From Streptomyces luomodiensis (GTDB lineage: Bacteria > Actinomycetota > Actinomycetes > Streptomycetales > Streptomycetaceae): a stretch of 64,000 bases of DNA. The notes below the pieces were generated by a model that was not told where the DNA came from, did no database searches, and was given only the letters and a program-made list of their open reading frames with translations. The stretch spans positions 620,001 through 684,000 of the forward strand of contig NZ_CP117522.1 of assembly GCF_031679605.1 (NCBI RefSeq), in the 5' to 3' direction. Below are positions 8,798-17,168 of this stretch, in pieces (position 1 is the stretch's first letter; each line of letters begins with the position of its first letter). A program made the translations under genes and the position numbers.

Positions 8798-11143
8798 TCA
8801 GGCGCGGCGGTTCGGGCGTCGGCCGGGTGGCTGACGGGGTTCGGGGCGGGCCGTCAGCTCGGGGATGTCGCGGGTCTGGGGGTTCTTGTCGGAGACGGTG
8901 AGGCGCTCACCGTAGTGCCGGATCTCCAGGGGGGCGCCCTCGGTCAGGGAGTAGGTGACCCTGCGGTCGGTGATCTCCACGCGCAGCCGCCGGCGCAGCA
9001 CCTGCATGGTGAAAGCGAGCCGGGCCAGCTTCTCGGGCAGCTTGGGCGAGAACTCCAGCCAGCCGTCGCGGTGCCGCATCCCGCCGAATCCGGCGACCAG
9101 GGCGATCCAGGTGCCGGCGAGCGAGGCGATGTGCAGACCGTCGCGGGTGTTGTGCTCCAGGTCCCGCAGGTCCATCAGGGCCGCCTCGCCCAGGTAGTCG
9201 TAGGCGAGCCGCAGATGGCCGACCTCGGCGGCCATGACGGCCTGGGAGGACGCGGACAGGGAGGAGTCCCGGACCGTCAGCCGCTCGTAGTAGTCGAAGT
9301 TGCGGGCCTTCTGCTCCTCGGTGAAGCACTCGCCGCGCAGATACATCGCCAGCACCAGGTCGGCCTGTTTGACCACCTGCTTGCGGTACAGGTCGAAGTA
9401 GGGGAAGTGGAGCATCAGCGGGTACTGGTCGGGGCGGGTGCCCTGGAAGTCCCACTCCTGGTGGCCGGTGAAGTCCGCGGACTGCTCGTGGACCCCCATG
9501 GACTTGTTGTACGGGACCGACATGGACTCGGCGGCGTCCCGCCACGCGGCTGCCTCCTCGTCGTCGACGCCCAGTTCGGCGCCCTTGTCCGGGTGGCGTT
9601 CGACGATGTCCGCGGCGGCCCGCAGGTTCGACTGGGCCATCAGGTTGGTGTAGACGTTGTCGTCGGCGATGGCGCTGTACTCGTCCGGGCCGGTCACCCC
9701 GTCGATGTGGAAGCGGCCGTGGTGGTCGTGGTGGCCCAGCGAACGCCACAGCCGGGCAGTCTCCACCAGCAGCTCCACGGCGGAATCGCGCTCGAACTCG
9801 TCGTCCCCGCTGGCCGCCACATAGCGCACCACCGCGTCCGCCACATCGGCGTTGACGTGGAAGGCCGCGGTGCCGGCCGGCCAGTAGCCGGAGCATTCGG
9901 AGCCGTCGATGGTGCGCCAGGGGAAGGCGGCGCCCTCGTGGTTCAGCTGCCGGGCCCGCTCCCGGGCGGCGGGCAGGATGGACTGGCGCCAGCGCAGCGC
10001 CTCGGCCACGGACTCGGGGAAGGTGTAGGTGAGCAGGGGCAGCACGAAGGTGTCGGTGTCCCAGAAGGAGTGGCCGTCGTAGCCGGAGCCGGTGAGGCCC
10101 TTGGCGGGGATGGCCCGTTCCTCGGCACGGGCACCGGCCTGAAGGACGTGGAAGAGGGCGAAGCGCACGGCCTGCTGGATCTCGGCGTCGCCGTCGACCT
10201 CCACATCGGACCGGGACCAGAAGTCCTCCAGCCAATCGCGCTGCTGGTCCACCAGGCCCCGCCAGCCGGTGCTGGCGGCCCCGGCCAGCGCGGCCTCGAC
10301 CTGGTCCCGTACGGCCGGCAGCGAGCGGGCGCCGGACCAGCCGTAGGCGACCAGTTTCTCCAGCCGCAGGACCTGGCCCGGCTCCAGTACCGAGGTGACG
10401 GTCAGACGGGCGACGTCGTCGGTGCTCTCGCTGGCGTGGCGGGTCGGCGGCGGCCCCGTGATCAGGTGGTCCGCGGCGGCCGCGACCCGCAGACAGCTGG
10501 CCTCGGTGCAGTGGATCAGCCGCAGCCGCTTGTCGTCGGCGGCGTTCTCCTCGGGGTTCAGCGGGGACTCCAGGGCCTCGGCCACCCGGGGGTCGCCCCC
10601 GCGCTCGGGCAGCTGCTCGTTGGCGACCAGTTCGGACTGGACGACGACGCGGACGCGGGCGTCCAGGGCCTCGACCTCGTAGGCGATGGCGCCGATGGCC
10701 CGCTGGGTGAGGGAGACCAGCCGGGTGGAGCGGACCCGGACGCTGGTGCCGGACGGCGAGGTCCACTCGCAGGTGCGGTGCAGCACTCCCCCGCGCAGAT
10801 CGAGCACGCGTTCATGGGAGCGCAGCCGTCCGTAGCGCAGATCGAAGGGCTCGTCGTCCACCAGCAGCCGGATGATCTTGCCGTTGGTGACGTTGATCAT
10901 CGTCTGGCCGGCCTCGGGATAGCCGTACCCGGCCTCGGCGTAGGGCAGGGGACGCCGTTCGTACACCCCGTTGAGGTACGAGCCGGGGAGGCCGTGGGGC
11001 TCTCCCTCGTCGAGATTGGCGCGCCAGCCGATATGGCCGTTGGAGAGCGCGAAGACCGATTCGCTCTGGGGCAGCAGATCCAGCCGGAGATCGGTCTCCC
11101 GCAGCAGCCAGGGGTCGACGGCGTACGAGGAATCGGTGATCAC
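8798..11143 (-). CDS. Glycoside hydrolase family 65 (alpha-glucoside phosphorylase)
   Basis: A 781-residue GH65 enzyme: N-terminal beta-sandwich, (alpha/alpha)6 barrel with FWDTD (360-364) and the catalytic acid Glu488 in TGPDEYS, then a small C-terminal beta domain. GH65 phosphorylases split maltose, trehalose, kojibiose or nigerose with phosphate to give beta-glucose 1-phosphate and glucose. The adjacent beta-phosphoglucomutase supports a phosphorylase. Which disaccharide is used cannot be told from sequence. GTG 11143 is the start because GTGA overlaps the mutase stop codon. The open frame runs far upstream to 12115, but that part is antisense noise to the mutase gene. No signal peptide: cytoplasmic. 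Confidence 0.9.
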   Translation of the reverse strand: MITDSSYAVDPWLLRETDLRLDLLPQSESVFALSNGHIGWRANLDEGEPHGLPGSYLNGVYERRPLPYAEAGYGYPEAGQTMINVTNGKIIRLLVDDEPFDLRYGRLRSHERVLDLRGGVLHRTCEWTSPSGTSVRVRSTRLVSLTQRAIGAIAYEVEALDARVRVVVQSELVANEQLPERGGDPRVAEALESPLNPEENAADDKRLRLIHCTEASCLRVAAAADHLITGPPPTRHASESTDDVARLTVTSVLEPGQVLRLEKLVAYGWSGARSLPAVRDQVEAALAGAASTGWRGLVDQQRDWLEDFWSRSDVEVDGDAEIQQAVRFALFHVLQAGARAEERAIPAKGLTGSGYDGHSFWDTDTFVLPLLTYTFPESVAEALRWRQSILPAARERARQLNHEGAAFPWRTIDGSECSGYWPAGTAAFHVNADVADAVVRYVAASGDDEFERDSAVELLVETARLWRSLGHHDHHGRFHIDGVTGPDEYSAIADDNVYTNLMAQSNLRAAADIVERHPDKGAELGVDDEEAAAWRDAAESMSVPYNKSMGVHEQSADFTGHQEWDFQGTRPDQYPLMLHFPYFDLYRKQVVKQADLVLAMYLRGECFTEEQKARNFDYYERLTVRDSSLSASSQAVMAAEVGHLRLAYDYLGEAALMDLRDLEHNTRDGLHIASLAGTWIALVAGFGGMRHRDGWLEFSPKLPEKLARLAFTMQVLRRRLRVEITDRRVTYSLTEGAPLEIRHYGERLTVSDKNPQTRDIPELTARPEPRQPPGRRPNRRA

Positions 11144-11901
11144 GAGTCGCCCTCCGCGTTCTGTGCGTTCCCCAGCAGCTCGGCGAGGTCCTGGACCACG
11201 GTGTCGGCGCCGTGTGCGCGCAGCGCGTCGGCCTGGCCGACCCGGTCCACGCCGATGACCTGGCCGAAGTGCCCGGCGCGCCCGGCCTCCATGCCCGCCA
11301 GGGCGTCCTCGAAGACGGCGGCCGCCCCGGGGGCGACCTCCAGCTCCCGGGCGGCCTCCAGGAAGGTGTCGGGGCGCGGTTTGCCGGGCAGCTTGCGCTC
11401 GGCGGCGACCACACCGTCGATCCGCACCTCGAAGAGGGGCTCGATACCGGCGGCGATCAGCACATCGCGGCAGTTGGCGCTGGAGGAGACGACCGCGGTG
11501 CGCAGCCCCGCGGCGCGCGTGGCCCGCACGAAGCGCACCGAGCCGGGATACGCCTCCACCCCCTCCTGCCGGATCTTCTCCAGGACCAGGATGTTCTTGC
11601 GGTTGCCCAGGCCGTGCACGGTGTCCTTGTCCGGCGGATCGTCCGGGTCTCCCTCGGGGAGGTCGATGCCCCGGGAGGCCAGGAAGGTGCGCACCCCGTC
11701 GGCGCGTGGCCTGCCGTCCACGTATTCGTCGTAGTCGCGGGTCGAGTCGAAGGGGCGGAAGGAGGGGCCGTCGCGCCGCCGCAGATACTCGTCGAACGTC
11801 TGCTTCCACGCCGCCGCGTGCACCACCGCCGTCCGGGTCAGCACGCCGTCGAGATCGAACAGGCAGGCCCGGATGGAATCGGGCAGGCAGAGGTCGGTCA
11901 T
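11140..11901 (-). CDS. pgmB: Beta-phosphoglucomutase (HAD superfamily)
   Basis: A 253-residue HAD hydrolase with nucleophile motif FDLDGV (Asp16, Asp18), a motif II serine in VVSSSANC, Lys in the KLPGKPRPD segment, and motif III acidic residues in AVFEDALAG. The helical cap carries the HAAAWKQTFDEYL signature of beta-PGM. It converts beta-glucose 1-phosphate to glucose 6-phosphate, the step after GH65 phosphorolysis. The stop codon overlaps the GH65 GTG by 4 bp, so the two are translationally coupled and stoichiometric production is expected. Some family members are trehalose- or sugar-phosphate phosphatases, but the pairing argues for the mutase. Confidence 0.87.
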   Translation of the reverse strand: MTDLCLPDSIRACLFDLDGVLTRTAVVHAAAWKQTFDEYLRRRDGPSFRPFDSTRDYDEYVDGRPRADGVRTFLASRGIDLPEGDPDDPPDKDTVHGLGNRKNILVLEKIRQEGVEAYPGSVRFVRATRAAGLRTAVVSSSANCRDVLIAAGIEPLFEVRIDGVVAAERKLPGKPRPDTFLEAARELEVAPGAAAVFEDALAGMEAGRAGHFGQVIGVDRVGQADALRAHGADTVVQDLAELLGNAQNAEGDS

Positions 11902-11937
11902 GGCCCCCGATTCCCCCGGAACGGCCGGAGTATGCCC

Positions 11938-12020
11938 GGGAACCGGCCGACCGGGCGGGGAACCGGCCGGACCGGACCGGGTACCGACCAGACCGGGAAC
12001 CGGCCGGACCGGGAGCCGGC
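11938..12020. repeat. Degenerate GC-rich tandem repeat, about 16-19 bp unit
   Basis: Four to five imperfect copies of a unit close to GGGAACCGGCCGGACC fill the spacer between the end of the Gfo/Idh gene and the beta-PGM start on the minus strand. Unit lengths vary (15-22 bp). It may be slippage-derived spacer DNA. No obvious regulatory role is visible. Confidence 0.6.
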
Positions 12021-12026
12021 TGCGGC

Positions 12027-12926
12027 TCAGCGCGGTACGGCGGTGCGTCCCTCGCGGCGGGAGCGGTCGGCGGCCTCCAGGACGGCGACGACCTCACGGC
12101 CGAACCGTACGTCACAGGGGTCGGCCGCCCCGCCGTCGCGCGCGCCGCTCAGCAGCCGGTCGACGGCCGTGGTGAAGGCCGCCACCGCGGTGGTGTCCGC
12201 GTCGGGGATCGTGACGGTCCCCCGCTCACCGTAGAAGTCGCCGGAGAATCCCTGGGCGGCGGGCCGGGCGTCCAGGGTGAGCGCGAGCGTGCCGATCGCG
12301 CCGCGGTGGTGGCGCAGCAGCACATGCGCGGCCCCGCGCGGCCCGCCGAGTGCGGTGACCTCGGCCACCGGGCCGAGGACCGGCAGCAGGACGGACAGGG
12401 CGTGCGGGCCGACGTCCCACAGCCCGCCCCGCTCCCGCCGCCAGTGGGAGTCGCGGTAGCGGCCGTCGGGCTGGAATATCGAGGCGAAGTGGGTGACACG
12501 GCCGCCGTCCCAGCCGCCGGCCGCCGCGGCCTCCTGGAGGAAGGTCTCGACGGGTGCCGCGAAGCGCTTGGTGAAGAACACGACCGAGGCCAGTGAGCGC
12601 TCGTCCACGGCGCGCACGATCCGGTCGGCCGCCTCGGTGGTGAAGGCCAGCGGCTTGTCCAGGAGCAGATGGCGCCCGGCCAGCGCGGCCCGCTCGGCGA
12701 GGTCGCTCTGGATGTCCGGCGGCAGCGCGATGGCGACGGCGTCCACATCGGCGATCAGCGCGTCGGCGTGCGGGTAGGCACGGGTGCCCCAGCGGTCCGC
12801 CAGCGCCTGTGCCTTCGCCGGATCGCGCCCCCAGATCCCGGCGAGTTCGGCCACGGGGTGCGCGGTGAGCGCCGCCGCGTGGGTCTCGGCCGCCCAGTGT
12901 CCGGTGCCCAGCAGTCCGAACCGCAC
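12027..12926 (-). CDS. Gfo/Idh/MocA family NAD(P)-dependent oxidoreductase
   Basis: A 299-residue oxidoreductase with Rossmann fingerprint RFGLLGTGHWA at the N-terminus, the conserved Lys in LLLDKPLAF (the catalytic EKP-type motif reads DKP here) and a C-terminal alpha/beta domain with GGLWDVGPHALS. Members oxidise or reduce sugars and inositols, or act as sugar-acid dehydrogenases. GTG 12926 is chosen: GGAGGGGG lies about 7 bp upstream and it begins the Rossmann strand, whereas the longer frame to 13160 adds a low-complexity tail. It lies upstream of the GH65 operon, separated by the tandem-repeat spacer, so a role in disaccharide metabolism is possible but unproven. Confidence 0.85.
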   Translation of the reverse strand: MRFGLLGTGHWAAETHAAALTAHPVAELAGIWGRDPAKAQALADRWGTRAYPHADALIADVDAVAIALPPDIQSDLAERAALAGRHLLLDKPLAFTTEAADRIVRAVDERSLASVVFFTKRFAAPVETFLQEAAAAGGWDGGRVTHFASIFQPDGRYRDSHWRRERGGLWDVGPHALSVLLPVLGPVAEVTALGGPRGAAHVLLRHHRGAIGTLALTLDARPAAQGFSGDFYGERGTVTIPDADTTAVAAFTTAVDRLLSGARDGGAADPCDVRFGREVVAVLEAADRSRREGRTAVPR

Positions 12927-13514
12927 TGTCCGTCCCCCTCCGTACGAAGCCCCACCGGTGCCTCCGGCGTCGGCCGCGATCCTACGGGGGCCGGGGAGCG
13001 TCCTCCCAGGGGGTGTCCCCGCGTCCATCACGCGCCGCCGGCTTCGGGGTGGAGCCGCGCACCGCACCCCGGAACCGCGCCGGAGAGGCGTCTCCCGGCG
13101 GCCGGCCGCACGTCCGGGACCAGTGGTTGGCCCCCGCCCCGGCGGACCGGGGACCGGCACACCGGGAAGCGGGTGCGTACCACCAGCCCTGACACCACGG
13201 GACGGAGGGCCGGCGGCCGCACCGCCCAGCCCGCGCGTCGGCCAGGCAACCTCGGGCGAGGCGATGCGAGGCGAGGCTCCCGGCGGGGCCCGCTCGGAGG
13301 TACCCCGGCGACGCGGCCGGGCCCCGGGCCGGGGGTCGCGGGCTCACGGCGGCCCGGGCCGGACGTGCCCCGGCCGCTTCGGCCGGGGGCGGGACGTCCC
13401 TCCCCCGCTCGGCCGCGGGCGGATGCCGGTGGGCGGGGGCGGTGCCAGGGTGAGGCCATGGCCGGCCGCGGTGCGGGTGACGGCCGAAGCCCACCCTCAC
13501 CGCCGGAGGCACCC
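12927..13514. other. Gene-free divergent intergenic region
   Basis: A 588-bp very GC-rich stretch between two divergent genes. It holds the GGAGG-type ribosome sites of both flanking genes. Several open frames cross it, but none has a plausible start, ribosome site or recognisable product. No tRNA, repeat or clear promoter consensus was recognised. Confidence 0.6.
13505..13509 (+). promoter_or_regulatory. Ribosome site that decides the YVTN start
   Basis: GGAGG 5 bp upstream of GTG 13515. The alternative ATG 13458 has no comparable site and would add a 19-residue low-complexity extension before the signal peptide. Confidence 0.7.
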
Positions 13515-14762
13515 GTGGTCCGTGGCTCGTCCCGCTCCCTCTCCCCCGCGTACCGGCACCGCGCCACGGTCCGGGCCGCGGTGGCCCTGCTGCTGTGCGG
13601 GGCCGCGGTCCCCTCCTGTGCCTCCGGCGAGCACAAGCCCGACCGGGCGAGGTCGGCGTCGGCACGGGCGAGCGCGGCGGCGGCGTCCGCGGCCGCGTCG
13701 GCGGCGGCGAAGAGGAGAGCCGCGCGCGCCCGGCTGCTGCCGGGGATGCCACCGCCGCTGGACCCCCAGGACCTGTACGCGGCCGACCGGCCGGGGAAGC
13801 TGTCCCGGGTGGTGGAGGACTTTCCGTCGCGGGTGTACGTGCCCAATACGCTCTCGGACACGGTGAGCGTCATCGATCCGGAGAAGTTCAAGGTCATCCG
13901 CACAATTCCGGTGGGCCGTCAGCCGCAGCACGTGGTGCCGTCGTGGGATCTGAAGACGCTGTGGGTCAACAACGACCTGGGCAACACCCTCACCCCCATC
14001 AATCCCGCCAACGGCCGGGCCGGCCGCCCGGTGGACGTCCATGACCCGTACAACCTCTACTTCACCCCGGACGGCAAGTACGCCGTGGTGATGGCCTCCA
14101 AGGACCGGGCCCTGGTCTTCCGGGACGCGCACAGCATGAAGGTGGTGAAGTCGGTGCCGGTGGACTGCTACGGCGTCAACCACGCCGACTTCTCCCCCGA
14201 CGGGCGCTACTTCATCGTCTCGTGCGAGTTCTCCGGTGAGCTGCTGAAGGTGGACACGGCGAAGCGGAAGGTGATCGCCAAGCAGCGGCTGCCGATCGCC
14301 GGGGCCATGCCGCAGGACGTCAAGATCTCACCGAACGGCAAGACCTGGTATATCGCCGACATGGTGGCGAACGGCCTGTGGGTGCTCAACGGCGACACCT
14401 TCGGCACGCCACGGCTGCTGCCCACCGGGAAGGGCACCCACGGCCTCTACGTCAGCCGCGACTCCCGCTCCATGTACATCTCCAACCGCGGCGAGGGCAC
14501 CATCTCGGTGCTGTCCTTCAAGACCGGCAAGCTCGTCCAGCGCTGGCGGCTCCCCGGCGGCGGCAGCCCCGACATGGGCGGGGTGTCCAGCGACGGCAAG
14601 GTGCTGTGGCTGTCGGGGCGGTACAACGGCGAGGTGTACGCGATCGACACCCGCAACGGCCGGCTGCGCGCCCGGATCCCGGTCGGCGGCGGCCCGCACG
14701 GGCTCGCGGTCTACCCCCAGCCCGGCCGCTACTCCCTCGGCCACACCGGGATCTTCCGCTGA
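13515..14762 (+). CDS. Secreted YVTN-family beta-propeller protein (YncE-like)
   Basis: About 415 residues. The N-terminus has a basic stretch, a hydrophobic core AAVALLLCGAAV and a cysteine in VPSC that could be a lipobox, followed by an Ala/Arg-rich linker (about 45-75) of the kind that spans the cell wall. The rest is a seven-bladed YVTN/NHL-type propeller with recurring patterns: YVPNTLSDTVSVID, LTPINPANGR, YISNRGEGTISVL and YAIDTRNGRL. Such proteins are surface or secreted; ligands are usually unknown. It stands alone, 52 bp before the marR gene. Assignment to family is firm, function unknown. Confidence 0.82.
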   Translation: MVRGSSRSLSPAYRHRATVRAAVALLLCGAAVPSCASGEHKPDRARSASARASAAAASAAASAAAKRRAARARLLPGMPPPLDPQDLYAADRPGKLSRVVEDFPSRVYVPNTLSDTVSVIDPEKFKVIRTIPVGRQPQHVVPSWDLKTLWVNNDLGNTLTPINPANGRAGRPVDVHDPYNLYFTPDGKYAVVMASKDRALVFRDAHSMKVVKSVPVDCYGVNHADFSPDGRYFIVSCEFSGELLKVDTAKRKVIAKQRLPIAGAMPQDVKISPNGKTWYIADMVANGLWVLNGDTFGTPRLLPTGKGTHGLYVSRDSRSMYISNRGEGTISVLSFKTGKLVQRWRLPGGGSPDMGGVSSDGKVLWLSGRYNGEVYAIDTRNGRLRARIPVGGGPHGLAVYPQPGRYSLGHTGIFR

Positions 14763-14770
14763 GAAGGCAC

Positions 14771-14813
14771 TTGCATAGCCTGCCTATATAGAGGCGTGAT
14801 ATAAAATCTGGAT
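14771..14813 (+). promoter_or_regulatory. Promoter/operator of marR, probably giving a leaderless transcript
   Basis: An AT-rich island in GC-rich DNA. TATAAA at 14800-14805 lies 8 bp before the GTG start, so transcription would begin at or next to the start codon. Short repeats ATAG/CTAT (around 14776-14787) and TATA/TATA lie within it and are plausible MarR contact sites. No convincing -35 was found at 16-18 bp. Confidence 0.5.
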
Positions 14814-15317
14814 GTGGAGTACACACAGCAGTCCGGTCCCCGGGAAACCGACGCCCCCGTGACCCGTGAGGAGGTCGCGGAGGCGCTGGAGCAGCTGGCG
14901 TTCCTCGCGGTGCGCCATCTGACCAACCGGGACATCAGTTTCACCGCCGCCTCGACCCTTGGCCGGCTCAGCCGGGAGGGCCCGTCCCGGCTGACGGCCC
15001 TCGCCTCCGACGAGGGTGTCACCCAGCCCTCGATGACCCAGCTGATCCAGCGACTGGAGCGGCAGGGCCTGGTGACCCGGGTCGACGATCCCCACGACGG
15101 CCGGGTGGTGCTGGTGGCGATCTCCGACGCCGGCCGGGAGCTGCTCGCCGAGCGGCGCCGCGACCGTACGGAACGTCTCGCCGAACTGCTGGCCACTCTC
15201 TCCCCCGAGGACCAACAGGCACTCGCCACCGCCGTCCGCGCCGCCACCCCCGCCTTCCAGCGGCTGGTCGAGAGCGCGGCACGGACACGGAAGGCCCCGG
15301 GGGGCACCGCTTCCTGA
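14814..15317 (+). CDS. MarR-family transcriptional regulator
   Basis: A 167-residue winged-helix regulator with dimerising N- and C-terminal helices. The recognition region is ASDEGVTQPSMTQLIQRL followed by the wing VDDPHDGRVVLVAIS, containing the conserved DxRxxxV-like wing signature. MarR proteins repress nearby genes and release DNA on binding phenolics, antibiotics or oxidants. The MFS gene 72 bp downstream on the same strand is the obvious target. GTG 14814 lacks a ribosome site, consistent with leaderless expression. Confidence 0.9.
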   Translation: MEYTQQSGPRETDAPVTREEVAEALEQLAFLAVRHLTNRDISFTAASTLGRLSREGPSRLTALASDEGVTQPSMTQLIQRLERQGLVTRVDDPHDGRVVLVAISDAGRELLAERRRDRTERLAELLATLSPEDQQALATAVRAATPAFQRLVESAARTRKAPGGTAS

Positions 15318-15388
15318 TCACTCGGCACCCTGCCGCGCCACGGCTTGCCATGTCGTCACGGCTCGGGCCCTGACCGACGGAGCCCTTC

Positions 15389-16669
15389 TTGTCCGCTCAT
15401 CCCGCTCATCCCCGCACCACCAACCCCTTCAAGCAGCCGAAGGCCGTATGGGCGGTCGCCTTCGCCTGCGTGATCTCCTTCATGGGCATCGGCCTGGTGG
15501 ATCCGATCCTGCCCTCCCTCTCCGCTCAGCTGCACGCCACGCCGAGCCAGGTGTCGCTGCTGTTCACCAGCTATCTGGTGGTCACCGCCGTCGCCATGCT
15601 GATCACCGGTTTCGTCTCCAGCCGGATCGGCGCCAAGCGCACTCTGGTGGCCGGTCTGGTGCTCATCGTGGTCTTCGCCGCGGCGGCCGGGGCGTCCGGC
15701 AGCATCGACGGCATCGTCGGCTTCCGCGCCGGCTGGGGCCTGGGCAACGCGCTGTTCATCGCCACCTCGCTCGCCGTCATCGTCGGCTCGGCCAGCGGTG
15801 GCTTCGCCGGCGCGATCATCCTCTACGAGACCGCCCTGGGCATCGGCATCGCGGTCGGGCCGCTGCTCGGCGGTGAGCTCGGCGGGATCAGCTGGCGCGG
15901 GCCGTTCTTCGGCGTGGCGGTCCTGATGGCCATCGCGTTGATCGCGACCATCGTGCTGGTCCAGCCCACCCCGACCCCGGCACGCCGGGCCTCGGTCGCC
16001 GATCCGATCAAGGCGCTGCGCCACCGCGGACTGCTCACCATGGGGCTGACCGCGCTCTGCTACAACTGGGGCTTCTTCACGGTGCTGGGCTATGCGCCGT
16101 TCCCGATGGACCTGGGCACCCATGAGCTCGGCTATGTCTTCACCGGCTGGGGTCTGCTCGTCGCCTTCTTCTCGGTCTTCGGCGCCCCCTGGCTCCAGGC
16201 GCGGCTCGGCATAGCCCGTTCGCTGTATCTGAATCTGGCGCTGTTCGCGCTCGACATCCTCGTCATCGGCCTCTTCACCGACTCCAAGACGACGCTGATC
16301 GTGGCGGTGATCGTGGCCGGTGCCTTCATCGGGATCAACAACACGATCACCACCCAGGCGGTGATGACCGTCGCCCCGGTCGAACGGCCCGTGGCCTCCG
16401 CCTCCTACGGTTTCGTCCGCTTCATCGGCGGCGGTCTGGCCCCGTACGCCGCGGGCAAGATCGCCGAGCACAACGGTGTGCATCTGCCGTTCTACATCGG
16501 TGCCGCCGCGGTCGCGCTGGGCATCGGCGTCCTGGCCACCGGGCACTCGCTGCTCGCCGAGGCCGAGCGGGTCCAGGCGGCGGAGGCGGCCGGTCACACC
16601 CCGGCCGAGGAGCGGCGGGAGACGCTGGAGCAGCAGGCGCTGGCCGAGGAGCTCGGCTCGGCCGGCTGA
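15389..16669 (+). CDS. MFS drug/metabolite exporter
   Basis: A 426-residue major facilitator with about 12 membrane segments and a charged C-terminal tail (about 395-426). Signatures include SFMGIGLVDPILPSLSAQL in TM1, the loop 2-3 motif SRIGAKRTLV, and an ETALGIGIAVGPLLGG motif-C-like stretch in TM5, which is typical of antiporter-type drug exporters. The start is TTG 15389, preceded by GGAG at 15379-15382. Placement directly behind marR suggests a MarR-controlled efflux system for a small toxic molecule. The substrate is not predictable. Confidence 0.87.
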   Translation: MSAHPAHPRTTNPFKQPKAVWAVAFACVISFMGIGLVDPILPSLSAQLHATPSQVSLLFTSYLVVTAVAMLITGFVSSRIGAKRTLVAGLVLIVVFAAAAGASGSIDGIVGFRAGWGLGNALFIATSLAVIVGSASGGFAGAIILYETALGIGIAVGPLLGGELGGISWRGPFFGVAVLMAIALIATIVLVQPTPTPARRASVADPIKALRHRGLLTMGLTALCYNWGFFTVLGYAPFPMDLGTHELGYVFTGWGLLVAFFSVFGAPWLQARLGIARSLYLNLALFALDILVIGLFTDSKTTLIVAVIVAGAFIGINNTITTQAVMTVAPVERPVASASYGFVRFIGGGLAPYAAGKIAEHNGVHLPFYIGAAAVALGIGVLATGHSLLAEAERVQAAEAAGHTPAEERRETLEQQALAEELGSAG

Positions 16670-16735
16670 CGGCGAGGGGCGGGCCCGGCGCGCTCACGGT
16701 CCGCCCCGCACGGCGCCGGACCACTGCTCCGAGGT

Positions 16736-16763
16736 ACCCGCGGCCGCCCTCACGGCCGCGGGT
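16736..16763. terminator. Bidirectional terminator hairpin
   Basis: Perfect 10-bp stem ACCCGCGGCC / GGCCGCGGGT with an 8-nt loop, lying between the convergent MFS gene and the toxin gene. No U-tract, as usual in high-GC actinomycetes. Confidence 0.75.
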
Positions 16764-16784
16764 CTCCGCGTACGGAGGGTTCCC

Positions 16785-17168
16785 TCAGATCCGCCAGGAG
16801 CGGATGCGGACCGCCGCGTCGAAACAGTCGACCTTGCCCGAGAGGATGTCGCGGACCAGGTCGATCAGCGCCCCGTACGGCGGGTCGATGCCCTCGCCCG
16901 AGGCGTGCATATAGGCGACCGCGGTCGCGCTGGCGAACAGCGCGTTGCTCGCCGGGAGCGGCCTGAGCAGGGCGAGGGTGTGCAGCAGGGCCGCGGCCCG
17001 CCACGCGGGGTCGGGATCGACACCCAGGCGCGGCGGGTCGACACGGTGCCGGGCCACCGCGGCGACCAGCCCTGAGAAGTCCGAGATGGCCGGCTGTTCC
17101 GGCATGACCTCCTCATGGCGCTGGAGCAGCCAGGGGACGTCGATGTGCAGCAGCGGGGCCGTGGTCAC
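16785..17168 (-). CDS. Doc/Fic-related toxin of a toxin-antitoxin pair, degenerate Fic motif
   Basis: A 127-residue protein with the all-helical layout of Doc-type toxins (VPWLLQRHEEV..., AALLHTLALLRPLPASNALFASATAVAYM). Doc proteins phosphorylate EF-Tu through an HxFx(D/G)xNK motif. Here the aligned stretch reads RPLPASNAL: Asn is kept but the His and Lys/Arg are absent. The GTG start at 17168 overlaps the antitoxin stop by 4 bp (GTGA), the usual antitoxin-first order. The protein may be inactive as a kinase, use another mechanism, or bind a target without modifying it. Family call rests on overall pattern and context. Confidence 0.65.
   Translation of the reverse strand: MTTAPLLHIDVPWLLQRHEEVMPEQPAISDFSGLVAAVARHRVDPPRLGVDPDPAWRAAALLHTLALLRPLPASNALFASATAVAYMHASGEGIDPPYGALIDLVRDILSGKVDCFDAAVRIRSWRI

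Noticed and set aside
4944..8834. 1296-codon open frame on the plus strand
   Set aside because: It runs antisense through the riboswitch, RCK and PHP genes. The translation is low-complexity Arg/Gly/Pro/Ala/Gln without domains, a typical GC-frame shadow.
8657..11734. 1025-codon plus-strand open frame opposite the GH65 gene
   Set aside because: Antisense shadow of a clearly homologous GH65/beta-PGM pair; no recognisable domain.
11938..12020. CRISPR-like or origin-like iterons
   Set aside because: Units are short, degenerate and without spacers; best seen as slippage repeats.
12982..13903. Possible genes in the 12927-13514 spacer
   Set aside because: Several overlapping frames exist, but all are low complexity, lack ribosome sites and extend into the opposite strand of real genes.
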